Notes: a model not told the origin generated them from the sequence alone. Shown: positions 1 to 6,495, counted from the first letter of the stretch. The stretch is 7,032 nt of DNA from Dehalococcoidia bacterium (GCA_004376205.1 SOKG01000050.1:1-7032); one strand, 5' to 3'. Translations and numbers: made by a program.

Positions 1-253
1 CCTGGCTGGGTCGCCCTTCCCTCCTGAAGAAACTGCCGGGGATTTTCCCTGCGGCGTAAAGCCTCTCTTCGTAGTCTATAGTAAGCGGCACAAAATCTAG
101 CCCTTCCCTGGTTTCAGCACTGGCACACACGGTAACCAGAACTACGGTCTCACCGTAGTGGACAGTGACCGCACCGTTAGCCTGCTCAGCAAGCTTTCCG
201 GTTTCGATGCGCAGGGTCTTTCCGGCAACATCACACTGAAAATCGTTTGTCAT
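1..253 (-). CDS. pnp: Polyribonucleotide nucleotidyltransferase (PNPase), N-terminal 84 residues, cut by window edge
   Basis: PNPase is a phosphate-dependent 3'-to-5' exoribonuclease of bacterial mRNA decay, working in the cytoplasm as a trimer. Translating the minus strand from the ATG at 253-251 gives an open frame of 84 codons to base 1. It begins MTNDFQCDVAGKTLRIETGK and carries the hallmarks of the first RNase PH domain: GKLAEQANGAV (about residues 19-29), YGETVVLVTV (33-42) and the conserved RNA-contacting stretch AGKIPGSFFRREGRPS (68-83), which includes the FFRR loop. The ATG is supported by a purine-rich site (AGAGG, 268-264) ten bases upstream. The gene follows rpsO by 41 bases with no terminator between them, the classic rpsO-pnp arrangement, so it is probably read from the rpsO promoter. 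The second RNase PH, KH and S1 domains must lie outside the window. Identification is very secure. Confidence 0.96.
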   Translation of the reverse strand, partial: MTNDFQCDVAGKTLRIETGKLAEQANGAVTVHYGETVVLVTVCASAETREGLDFVPLTIDYEERLYAAGKIPGSFFRREGRPSQ

Positions 254-263
254 CTGGTTCTAG

Positions 264-272
264 CCTCTTTCC
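264..272 (-). promoter_or_regulatory. Ribosome binding site of pnp
   Basis: On the minus strand this reads GGAAAGAGG, ending ten bases before the pnp ATG. The spacing is slightly long, but this is the only purine-rich stretch near the start and it supports the chosen initiation codon. It lies in the 41-base rpsO-pnp gap. I see no hairpin in that gap resembling the RNase III target known upstream of pnp in enterobacteria. Confidence 0.6.
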
Positions 273-294
273 TATTGTCCTACCAAGCCCTCTC

Positions 295-561
295 CTACTT
301 CCGAAGCCCGAGCCTTACTATCAGCTGCCGATAGCGACTCACATCGTTATTGCTCAGATATTGCAGGAGGCGGCGCCGTTGCCCCACGAGCTTCAAAAGA
401 CCTCTCCGCGAATGGTGGTCATGAGTGTGGGACTTGAGGTGTTCAGTCAGCTGATTTATCCTCTCAGTAAGCAGCGCAACCTGGACCTCGGTTGAGCCGC
501 TATCCCCCTCCTTAAGCTGAAATTCGCGGACAATAGTCTCCTTCTTCTCTTTTTCTATCAT
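295..561 (-). CDS. rpsO: 30S ribosomal protein S15
   Basis: S15 is a primary 16S rRNA binding protein of the small subunit platform and contacts the 23S rRNA in an intersubunit bridge. The 88-residue product matches the usual length of about 89. It has the family signature: GDSGSTEVQVALLTERINQL (residues 19-38), the helix break with HDHHSRRGLL (47-56), and the basic tail ending RLGLRK. The ATG at 561-559 is preceded by GGAG with a 7-base spacer, and a near-consensus promoter lies just upstream. pnp follows after 41 bases. In several bacteria S15 represses its own translation through a structured leader, but the predicted transcript start here leaves only about 24 bases of leader. Any such control would need a different mechanism or an upstream start. 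Identification is essentially certain. Confidence 0.98.
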   Translation of the reverse strand: MIEKEKKETIVREFQLKEGDSGSTEVQVALLTERINQLTEHLKSHTHDHHSRRGLLKLVGQRRRLLQYLSNNDVSRYRQLIVRLGLRK

Positions 562-568
562 CAGATTA

Positions 569-572
569 CTCC
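569..572 (-). promoter_or_regulatory. Ribosome binding site of rpsO
   Basis: Minus-strand GGAG, 7 bases before the rpsO ATG at 561, is a well placed Shine-Dalgarno core. It confirms the start that gives a full-length S15. Confidence 0.75.
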
Positions 573-591
573 ATTTCGCCCACGAAGAGAT

Positions 592-621
592 ATTATAACA
601 TAGGACGAGAGATCATGTAAA
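592..621 (-). promoter_or_regulatory. Sigma70-type promoter of rpsO-pnp
   Basis: On the minus strand TTTACA (621-616, five of six matches to TTGACA) is followed after 18 bases by a perfect TATAAT (597-592). Transcription should start near base 585, leaving a leader of about 24 bases that contains the GGAG ribosome site. It is the only near-consensus promoter I found between genes. It separates the housekeeping rpsO-pnp unit from the upstream nuclease operon, although read-through from the latter is possible. Confidence 0.8.
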
Positions 622-741
622 TTGGCCTTTTCACGCATTCCTGGTTTCCGGCTTGTCTCGAGGAATAGACGATGTGAGGAAGACTAGGCTCTGCTAGTAG
701 GAGACCTGCGTGAGAAAGGGAAGCCTATGCTCCAGGATTGG
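622..741. other. Intergenic spacer between the Rad50-like gene and the rpsO promoter
   Basis: This 120-base stretch has no convincing coding frame and does not fold into anything I recognise as a tRNA or known small RNA. Its main visible structure is a 6-base perfect inverted repeat, TAGGCT at 685-690 and AGCCTA at 722-727, with a 31-base loop. No T-run follows on the minus strand, so it does not qualify as an intrinsic terminator. A second very short repeat, GTCT at 655-658 and AGAC at 667-670, is probably chance. How transcription of the upstream operon ends is not evident. Confidence 0.45.
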
Positions 742-2883
742 CTAGTTCAGCGAGAACGTCGAGCCCTCTTCGGTCTTAGTGACTTCGATGCGCACCGGGA
801 AGGCATCCTTTAGCTCCTCGATATGGGTGATGACCAGTATCTTCTGGAAGTCATCCTGAATCGAGTTTATGGCCTCAACCAGTTTTTCCCTACCAGTGCT
901 GTCCTGTGTGCCGAAGCCTTCGTCGATGATAAGTGTCGGCAGCGGCGCACCAGCTCGCCTTGCCAGCAGCTTGGACAGGGCGATGCGCAAGGCGAAATTG
1001 ACCCTGAAAGCCTCTCCACCGCTGAACAGCTCGTAGTTGCGAGTGCCCAGCTCGTCCGATATCTTTATCTCCAGGGTCTCGATGGTATCTCCCTTCTTGG
1101 TATCGCGCTGGCTCTCGATTTTCAGGTGCATTCGGTTGTCTGTCATCCGGCCCAGCAGCCGGTTAGCCTCCTCCTCGATCTCAGGAAGAGCCGACTCGAT
1201 GATCATGGCCTGTATTCCTTTCTTGCTGAAGGCAGTGGCCAGTTCATCGTAAACACTTTTCTCCTCTGCCACTGACTGCAGTGCCTTGATATTCTCTTGC
1301 CTTTCCATTTCCAATTGAGCACAGCGACGCAGGTTTGTTTGTATCTCGACTAGCTTGTCCTGTAAGCTTCGCTCCTGTTCTTTGAGTTCACGGTAGGATT
1401 TTTCAGCCTGATTGAACTCATCCTCAATGCGGGGCAGAGATTCCATCTCCGCCAGGATCGCTTTCCCTTTTTCGGTATTCTCCCGAAGCGCGGCACGCAA
1501 GTCCTCCACGGCCTTCTGTGCGTCAGCCAGGGCTTCCTGTTCTTGAGGGAGAGATCTTTCCGCTTCAGTTCGCTCTCTCTCCAACACCTCTGCCCGGCGT
1601 TCACACTGACTCCGCTCCGTGGTTATCGTGGTCTCCAGTTTGCTCACTTCTTGCCTTAGATTTGTTAACTCCCCTTCTTTTTGCTGTTTCTCGCTTAGGT
1701 TGGTTCGGTAGGCATCGCCCTTCTCTTGCCCCTGGGCTTCATAGTTAACCATGATTCGTTCTCGCCCCTCCACGCCCAGCTCCGTGCCACACAGAGGGCA
1801 CTCGGCTTCCCCCTGCCCAAGCAGGTCAAGCTTGCTTTTTAGTTCCTCCATTTCCTTTTTCAACTGGACGTTGGTAGAGCTGAGGTAATGGATTCGATTG
1901 GAAAGCTCCTCGGCGCGTTCTCTCCTCTCACCCAGGTCTCGCTCCAGCTTGGTCAGCTCATCTAATCGTGCCCGTGTGCTGGCAAGGTCCTCCTCGTAAC
2001 TCGACAACACCTTCTTGTATTTCTCAATCTTGGAACGGTGTTCTTCAGCGCGAATATCTAGATAGTGGAGTTGTTGATTCGCCTGCTCGATTTGCCTGCC
2101 GATTTCCTTATACTGCTCGTCCCTGTATTTCAGAGCTTCCCTGGTTTGTCGCAGCGTTGCGAGTGCTGATTCCTGTTTCTCCACCTCGCTACTAATCATG
2201 GAGAGAGCTGCCTGCGTTTCCTGTAGCTCGGCCTCATATTTCCCCTTTTGTTCTAGCTGTTGCTCGATTCGGGCGAGGTCATCGCTGCGAGTGCGCTGCT
2301 GGATTTCTTTCTCTTTGCTCTGGTCTTTGGCAAGTTTCTCCAGGTCATCGTACAGCGAGAGGCCGAGGATATTGGCAAGGACCTCCTTTCGCTCTCCGGG
2401 CCTCTTCATGCTGAACTCATCAGCGCGACCCTGAAGCAGCAGAGCGCTGTTGATGAATGTCTCGTAGTCCATGCGTTGTATCTCGATTATCTTTCGCTGC
2501 GTTTCCCCAATGGTGTTGCCGGTGATCGGGGAGTAACCCTGCGGAGTAGCTATCTGTAGCTCCAGAATGCTCTGCCCCGTGCCTCGCAGACCACCCTTGG
2601 TAAGCTTGCCCTTGGTGCGCTTACGCAGCACGCGATAGCTGTTTTGGCCTACGGCGAACTCGAACTCAACCTCCATCTCCCCCTCGCCTAGATGGATCAA
2701 GTCATCATCGCTTTTAGCTCTGGCTTTTCCCCACAGTGCCCAGGTGATGGCATCGAGTAGCGCTGACTTGCCATTACCATTGTCGCCGCAAAGGCAAGCC
2801 ACGTGGAAGCTATCGAAGTAAAGCGACGGCACGTTATCGTGGTAACACATGAAGTTTCTCAGAGCAAGCTTAATTGGTATCAT
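742..2883 (-). CDS. Rad50/SbcC-like zinc-hook ATPase (compact, 713 residues)
   Basis: This is the SMC-like ATPase partner of the Mre11 nuclease. ATP-driven dimerisation of its heads controls access of DNA ends to Mre11. Order of parts: N-terminal ATPase lobe with Walker A GDNGNGKS (33-40) and Q-loop glutamine 151 (LLLQGRADEF); a coiled coil from about 176 to 360; the zinc hook CPLC with Cys362 and Cys365; a returning coiled coil to about 545; and a C-terminal lobe with the ABC signature SGGE (621-624), Walker B LIIDEGFG (651-658, Asp654 and Glu655) and His687 of the switch region. All ATPase residues are intact. At 713 residues it is clearly shorter than typical SbcC (about 1000 or more) or archaeal Rad50 (about 880), with the loss in the coiled-coil arms. 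The ATG lies 9 bases after the preceding stop and lacks a good Shine-Dalgarno sequence, suggesting translational coupling. It is the last gene of the nuclease block. Whether to call it sbcC or rad50 is a matter of naming; the family is secure. Confidence 0.95.
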   Translation of the reverse strand: MIPIKLALRNFMCYHDNVPSLYFDSFHVACLCGDNGNGKSALLDAITWALWGKARAKSDDDLIHLGEGEMEVEFEFAVGQNSYRVLRKRTKGKLTKGGLRGTGQSILELQIATPQGYSPITGNTIGETQRKIIEIQRMDYETFINSALLLQGRADEFSMKRPGERKEVLANILGLSLYDDLEKLAKDQSKEKEIQQRTRSDDLARIEQQLEQKGKYEAELQETQAALSMISSEVEKQESALATLRQTREALKYRDEQYKEIGRQIEQANQQLHYLDIRAEEHRSKIEKYKKVLSSYEEDLASTRARLDELTKLERDLGERRERAEELSNRIHYLSSTNVQLKKEMEELKSKLDLLGQGEAECPLCGTELGVEGRERIMVNYEAQGQEKGDAYRTNLSEKQQKEGELTNLRQEVSKLETTITTERSQCERRAEVLERERTEAERSLPQEQEALADAQKAVEDLRAALRENTEKGKAILAEMESLPRIEDEFNQAEKSYRELKEQERSLQDKLVEIQTNLRRCAQLEMERQENIKALQSVAEEKSVYDELATAFSKKGIQAMIIESALPEIEEEANRLLGRMTDNRMHLKIESQRDTKKGDTIETLEIKISDELGTRNYELFSGGEAFRVNFALRIALSKLLARRAGAPLPTLIIDEGFGTQDSTGREKLVEAINSIQDDFQKILVITHIEELKDAFPVRIEVTKTEEGSTFSLN

Positions 2884-2892
2884 TGTCGTCGC

Positions 2893-4485
2893 TCAGATTA
2901 CGTATTCCTTCCCTTCTTCGGGTCTCACCACTTCTGAGTTGGCAGGCACGATTTGGTCGAATATCTCAGGATAGCGCGTGTGAACGGAGAAAACTGCTTT
3001 GGGGTTGATATCATGTATCAATTGCTTTATCTCAGCCCGTGAAGCATGCCCAGATGCGTGAACATAAAGGGGCTCGTGTGTCGGAGAATTGATGTCGAAG
3101 TGTCGAAGCCACATTCTCACTCTTTCCTCATCAAGTCTCATCTCCTCATTGAAGGGTTCACTTGAAGCGCGTATATACGTACTGCCCTGTGCAGGTCTCA
3201 GATCGACAAGCTCGTTGAAATCGTAGTAGTCCAGGTGAAGGAGATATTTGGATGGATTCTGCTTTATCTCGTAGGCCCTGATGCCGTTGGTGAAGTGCTC
3301 AAGGTTGATTGTTGATGGGTCACCTCTGTCCCAGTCAACGCTGTAGCCAGCATCGTATTTGGAGGAGACGTAATCACCCCTGCTATATATCATGTTTTGC
3401 TTTCTTTTAAGGTAAACTCGCACCGCTTCTTCGCCTGAGACATCAGTTATGCCTAGCTCTTCGATGTGCTTCAGTCTGTTGAGCAGAAAGGCGAGCTTTG
3501 GTGATATCACCAGTATCCTGTTTGTCCGTTCAGCTACATTCTTCATCGTTTGGTATCTGGTTATATCCTTCCATGCGAACCCGACCATGGCCAGGCCTTC
3601 CGTTTGGGACACTAGGTCTAGGCAACGTTCCTCCACGCTACTCTCGCTATCGGGAGTATCCTTATCTATCCTTGTTCCCTCGATAATTAAAACATCGGGT
3701 GTCACATCCTTCAATGAGCTTCTGAAGTTCTCCGTCAGGTCGCTTCTGCTGCCGTGGAAACGCAGATCGCCTGTGTAGACGATGGTCTGACCGTCGGAGG
3801 TGGTAATCAGAAACGCCACAGCCCCGGGCACGGAGTGGTCAACGGGGAACGACTGCACCTCGATATCTCCTATGCCAATGCGCTCAGTGAGAGTTCTGTA
3901 TTCTCTTTGCACAGGTTCCGTGGTGACAGTGTATGCTCCGGGGAAATAGGAGCTCTTCCCCAGCGTAGAGAGCGCTCTCTTCTTGGCTACTGTGAATTCA
4001 TGCTCAAATCCCCCCTGGCCTACGGCTTCGGCAGTCTCGATGACAATCTTGGTGATTTCCGAACAGTAGATAGGTATCTTCTCATCCAGAAGAGAGATGT
4101 ATTGGAAGTGATCCAGGTGTCCATGCGAGATCAGCACCCCTTGAATGAAGGGACTTCCGTTCTTTTGGGCAACCTCGTCATAGCTCTTGACATCGCTTAT
4201 CCAGAGGGACATATCGTCACAGCCGATCTCCTTCATGATATCTTCGATACCGTTGATCTTCAGCAGGTCGTTCCTATAGATTCCGTCCATTCTTGGTGTC
4301 ATCCCGAGTTCCATCAAATCTCTCAGGCCGTTATTCGTCCTCGGCTGGAGGTACTCTTCATAGAAGTCGCCCTTCCTATCGAAACACATTCCAAAGTCCA
4401 GGAAAATCCTGGTGCCTTTGTCTTCCAGCAGGATTTTATTGCCGCCAATCTCTTTTACCCCGCCGTAGAAAGTCAGCGATGCCAC
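2893..4485 (-). CDS. Beta-CASP metallo-beta-lactamase nuclease, RNase J-related, divergent architecture
   Basis: This is a predicted two-metal nuclease of the beta-CASP group, which includes RNase J, CPSF73 and Artemis/Pso2. The N-terminal strand reads GGVKEIGGNKILL (8-20), like the GGLGEIGKN of RNase J. Metal ligands are visible as HGHLDH (121-126), His217 in FPVDHSVPGA and Asp240 in YTGDLRFHG. Beta-CASP motifs follow: A at Glu269 (LIIEGTR), B at His480 (HASGHAS) and C at His502 (VHTRYPE). Histidine in motif C is the state known from RNA-acting members; DNA-acting ones usually have valine. Compared with RNase J, HxHxDH comes about 45 residues later because of an extra segment at roughly 36-110. 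Only 28 residues follow motif C, so the RNase J C-terminal domain is absent. The start is GTG, chosen for a perfect AAGGAGG six bases upstream and the 17-base gap from the previous gene. The operon context suggests DNA repair, while motif C and nearby pnp suggest RNA. The substrate is unknown. Confidence 0.88.
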   Translation of the reverse strand: MASLTFYGGVKEIGGNKILLEDKGTRIFLDFGMCFDRKGDFYEEYLQPRTNNGLRDLMELGMTPRMDGIYRNDLLKINGIEDIMKEIGCDDMSLWISDVKSYDEVAQKNGSPFIQGVLISHGHLDHFQYISLLDEKIPIYCSEITKIVIETAEAVGQGGFEHEFTVAKKRALSTLGKSSYFPGAYTVTTEPVQREYRTLTERIGIGDIEVQSFPVDHSVPGAVAFLITTSDGQTIVYTGDLRFHGSRSDLTENFRSSLKDVTPDVLIIEGTRIDKDTPDSESSVEERCLDLVSQTEGLAMVGFAWKDITRYQTMKNVAERTNRILVISPKLAFLLNRLKHIEELGITDVSGEEAVRVYLKRKQNMIYSRGDYVSSKYDAGYSVDWDRGDPSTINLEHFTNGIRAYEIKQNPSKYLLHLDYYDFNELVDLRPAQGSTYIRASSEPFNEEMRLDEERVRMWLRHFDINSPTHEPLYVHASGHASRAEIKQLIHDINPKAVFSVHTRYPEIFDQIVPANSEVVRPEEGKEYVI

Positions 4486-4491
4486 CGGGGC

Positions 4492-4498
4492 CCTCCTT
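4492..4498 (-). promoter_or_regulatory. Strong ribosome binding site of the beta-CASP gene
   Basis: Minus-strand AAGGAGG matches the full anti-Shine-Dalgarno consensus and lies 6 bases before GTG at 4485. It decides the GTG start, since no ATG lies near that position. It is the strongest ribosome site in the window, which may mean this protein is made in excess over its operon neighbours. Confidence 0.85.
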
Positions 4499-4502
4499 CT
4501 TG

Positions 4503-5267
4503 TTAGAAATCTGGCTCTTCTTCCTCCCGGGCTATGCTAAGGATTTCTTCCTTCCTGGGACAGATCTCGAGAAAATCGCAAGTCCCGCAGTAGCTATTTA
4601 TGGTGGCTGGATACTTCGTCTCGGAGAGAATCCTGTCAACCGTTCCGACAACATAATCAGCGGCTTGCTCCAAATCTGCGGCAGTTGGCCCAAGGGTTTG
4701 GAATTCACCAGCTTCCAGATAGAGATAGGAAACCTTGCTAACCGGTAGCTTCTGCTCCTTAGAAAGAACCACGGCGTAGATATAAAGCTGGTTGCGGTCT
4801 ATCTCTTCTGGCATTTTGCCGGTCTTATAATCGATGATGTGCAAACCGCCCTCGGCTTCTTGATCAACTCGATCTATTCTGCCAACCAAAGTGATCTTTG
4901 CTGACAGCTCCGCACTATGGAAGTCTTCCAGCATAAGTGGCGCAACGGATAGGTCTTGGCTCTGGGCAAACCAGCGCACTTGGCTAAGCGCCCTTTCGCC
5001 CCACTGTTTTTCGTCATCCAGGTCCTTGAACCCCTTACGGTTACGCTGCCATTTCTCACGTAACAAATCCTCCAGTCTTGCCACGGTTCGCTCTTCAACG
5101 GGAACAATGGAGAGGAAATCCTTGAGCGCAGCGTGGATGTGGTCGCCCATGGTGAAGTAGGGCCGCGGCTTGCCATAGATTCTTGCCAGGTCATCGATAT
5201 AGTGGAACTTGTACTGCCTGGGGCACTGCTGAAACATCCTTAGCCTAAAGGAGGAAGCTCTAAACAC
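4503..5267 (-). CDS. RecB-family PD-(D/E)XK nuclease with predicted Fe-S cluster (AddB/Cas4-like)
   Basis: This is a predicted metal-dependent DNA nuclease of 254 residues, one stand-alone domain with no helicase part. Catalytic motifs of the RecB family are in order: His45 in GDHIHAAL, Asp132 in GRIDRVD, Asp146 and Lys148 in IIDYKTGK, and the QxxxY motif Gln160-Tyr164 in QLYIYA. Four cysteines bracket the core as in AddB and Cas4 nucleases: Cys15 (QQCPRQYKFHY) at the N-terminus and Cys227, Cys230, Cys236 (CGTCDFLEICP) at the C-terminus. They probably hold a 4Fe-4S cluster. The start is GTG at 5267, overlapping the Mre11-like stop by 8 bases and preceded by GAGGGAAGGA. An internal ATG (residue 11) is possible but would leave little before Cys15. 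In Mre11/Rad50 context it likely trims DNA ends. A CRISPR adaptation role is unsupported because no cas genes or repeats are present. Polarity and substrate cannot be read from sequence. Confidence 0.9.
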   Translation of the reverse strand: MFRASSFRLRMFQQCPRQYKFHYIDDLARIYGKPRPYFTMGDHIHAALKDFLSIVPVEERTVARLEDLLREKWQRNRKGFKDLDDEKQWGERALSQVRWFAQSQDLSVAPLMLEDFHSAELSAKITLVGRIDRVDQEAEGGLHIIDYKTGKMPEEIDRNQLYIYAVVLSKEQKLPVSKVSYLYLEAGEFQTLGPTAADLEQAADYVVGTVDRILSETKYPATINSYCGTCDFLEICPRKEEILSIAREEEEPDF

Positions 5268-6495
5268 TATTCCTTCCCTCTTGTATCAGCCTTTCCCCGT
5301 ATTCCAGAAGAATCCGGGCTCGCTCTTTGGGCGTCTTCCTGGATTCAAGGTATAACTTCAATGCTTCCAGGGGAGTTATTCCTTCAGCTGAATGAGCTCC
5401 CAGCCTGCTGCGGTGCTCTCGCTCTACCTCTTTATTAATAGCGGCGATGAAGTATGCCTCCTTGAGCGCTTTTCGTATCTCGTTTTCCTGAACCAACCCC
5501 TCTTTTATCGCTGAGACCTTGATCTGCAGGCGGACTATGGCCTCCTCAAAGTCCTTCCTGGCAAGGGCATGAAGAACTGCGCCAGTAGGGTCATCGGTAT
5601 TGGCGTCAACCTTAATGGTTAGGAATCGTCGCGCTTTCACCTGGTGGAATTGGCAGGACCGCACCCGCTTACCTCTAGCGGCGGCCTCATCCAGTTCCAC
5701 GAGGTAAAATCCCTTCTCCTGATCCTCGTCACCGAAGTCGATGGTTTGCAGGCTTCCCGGGTAGACAACAGGTGCCGGGTGGTCAACCCTCTGCTGATTG
5801 TGCATGTGGCCGAGCGCCACGTAATCGAAGGCGGGATTGGCGATGGTGCCCTGGAGCAACACGTAGTCCCGGCCCATGAGCATCGTTTTCTCTGAACCGG
5901 GCGTAGCGCCTGAGTGCATCAGGTGTCCGGCAAGGATGGCTGGCAGACCAGGATCGAGAGAGTCCGCTTGGGCACTAAGCCAATCTGTCAGCGTTTGTTG
6001 TATCCTTTCATTTATCTGGTCGGGGGATAGGTTCTTTGTCTCTTCGCGGCTCAACAATTTGCTGCGTGTTACCCAGGGTAAAGCTGTGATCTGCAACGGG
6101 CCTTTCCTTGTCTCCAGGCGAAAGGTTTGAGGCTGATTGGCGACGGTTACATTCTCGATTGCCAGGGTGTCGAATATCTCCACTGCGGTGGCTCGCCCTA
6201 TTGCATGGGGCAGGTCATGGTTACCCACCAGAAGGAAGACGGGGATATTGCTGGTACTTAGCTGCCTGATGCGCCTGGCGAACTCGCGCTGATAGGTCTG
6301 ACTGGGGTCACGGCTCTTGTAGGCATCGCCGCAGAAAAGGACCAAGTCCACGTCATTATTCAGGGCATAGTCGATCAATTGATCCAGAGCAGCCAAGAAA
6401 TCACTGAGGCGGGAGGATAGGCCTGTGATGGGGTCGATGCGCCCATAGGTCTCTATACCGAGGTGCAGATCAGCGAAGTGAAGTATGCGCATCAC
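5260..6495 (-). CDS. Mre11/SbcD-like DNA double-strand break nuclease
   Basis: This is a metallophosphoesterase nuclease (Mn-dependent exo/endonuclease in characterised relatives) that partners the Rad50-like ATPase. All five phosphoesterase motifs are present: DLH (Asp9, His11), CGDAY (Asp57), GNHD (Asn92-His93-Asp94), GHLMHSG (His191) and GHMH (His230, His232). The nuclease core spans about 1-265, followed by a capping region (about 285-335). C-terminal helices rich in charged residues (about 370-405) correspond to the Rad50-binding part of relatives. The frame opens GTG ATG, giving MMRILHFADLHLG. The ATG at 6492 is the more likely start, with GGGAA six bases before it, giving 410 residues; from the GTG it is 411. 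The length is normal for the family. It opens the four-gene nuclease block, 21 bases after the dehydrogenase stop, and overlaps the next gene by 8 bases. The family is secure; choosing between the names sbcD and mre11 is arbitrary. Confidence 0.95.
   Translation of the reverse strand: MMRILHFADLHLGIETYGRIDPITGLSSRLSDFLAALDQLIDYALNNDVDLVLFCGDAYKSRDPSQTYQREFARRIRQLSTSNIPVFLLVGNHDLPHAIGRATAVEIFDTLAIENVTVANQPQTFRLETRKGPLQITALPWVTRSKLLSREETKNLSPDQINERIQQTLTDWLSAQADSLDPGLPAILAGHLMHSGATPGSEKTMLMGRDYVLLQGTIANPAFDYVALGHMHNQQRVDHPAPVVYPGSLQTIDFGDEDQEKGFYLVELDEAAARGKRVRSCQFHQVKARRFLTIKVDANTDDPTGAVLHALARKDFEEAIVRLQIKVSAIKEGLVQENEIRKALKEAYFIAAINKEVEREHRSRLGAHSAEGITPLEALKLYLESRKTPKERARILLEYGERLIQEGRNSV
5271..5280 (-). 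promoter_or_regulatory. Ribosome binding site of the PD-(D/E)XK nuclease gene
   Basis: Minus-strand GAGGGAAGGA lies inside the last codons of the Mre11-like gene, with its GAGG part 9 bases before GTG at 5267. It supports the GTG start and coupled translation of the two overlapping genes. Confidence 0.6.

Noticed and set aside
247..495. An 82-codon plus-strand open frame opposite rpsO
   Set aside because: It overlaps the universally conserved S15 gene almost completely; a shadow frame.
622..741. Intrinsic terminator for the nuclease operon
   Set aside because: The inverted repeat has a short stem, a very long loop and no following T-run on the minus strand.
823..1275. A 150-codon plus-strand open frame opposite the C-terminal part of the Rad50-like gene
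   Set aside because: It is antisense to the conserved ATPase lobe (signature and Walker B motifs) and its translation has no recognisable domain.
3754..4506. A 250-codon open frame on the plus strand opposite the beta-CASP gene
   Set aside because: It lies fully antisense to a gene with intact catalytic motifs, its product resembles no family I know, and long antisense frames are common opposite real genes with this composition.
4503..5267. Cas4 of a CRISPR-Cas locus
   Set aside because: The fold and cysteine pattern fit, but there is no repeat array and no cas1, cas2 or effector gene, and the neighbours are Mre11-Rad50; a repair nuclease is the better reading.
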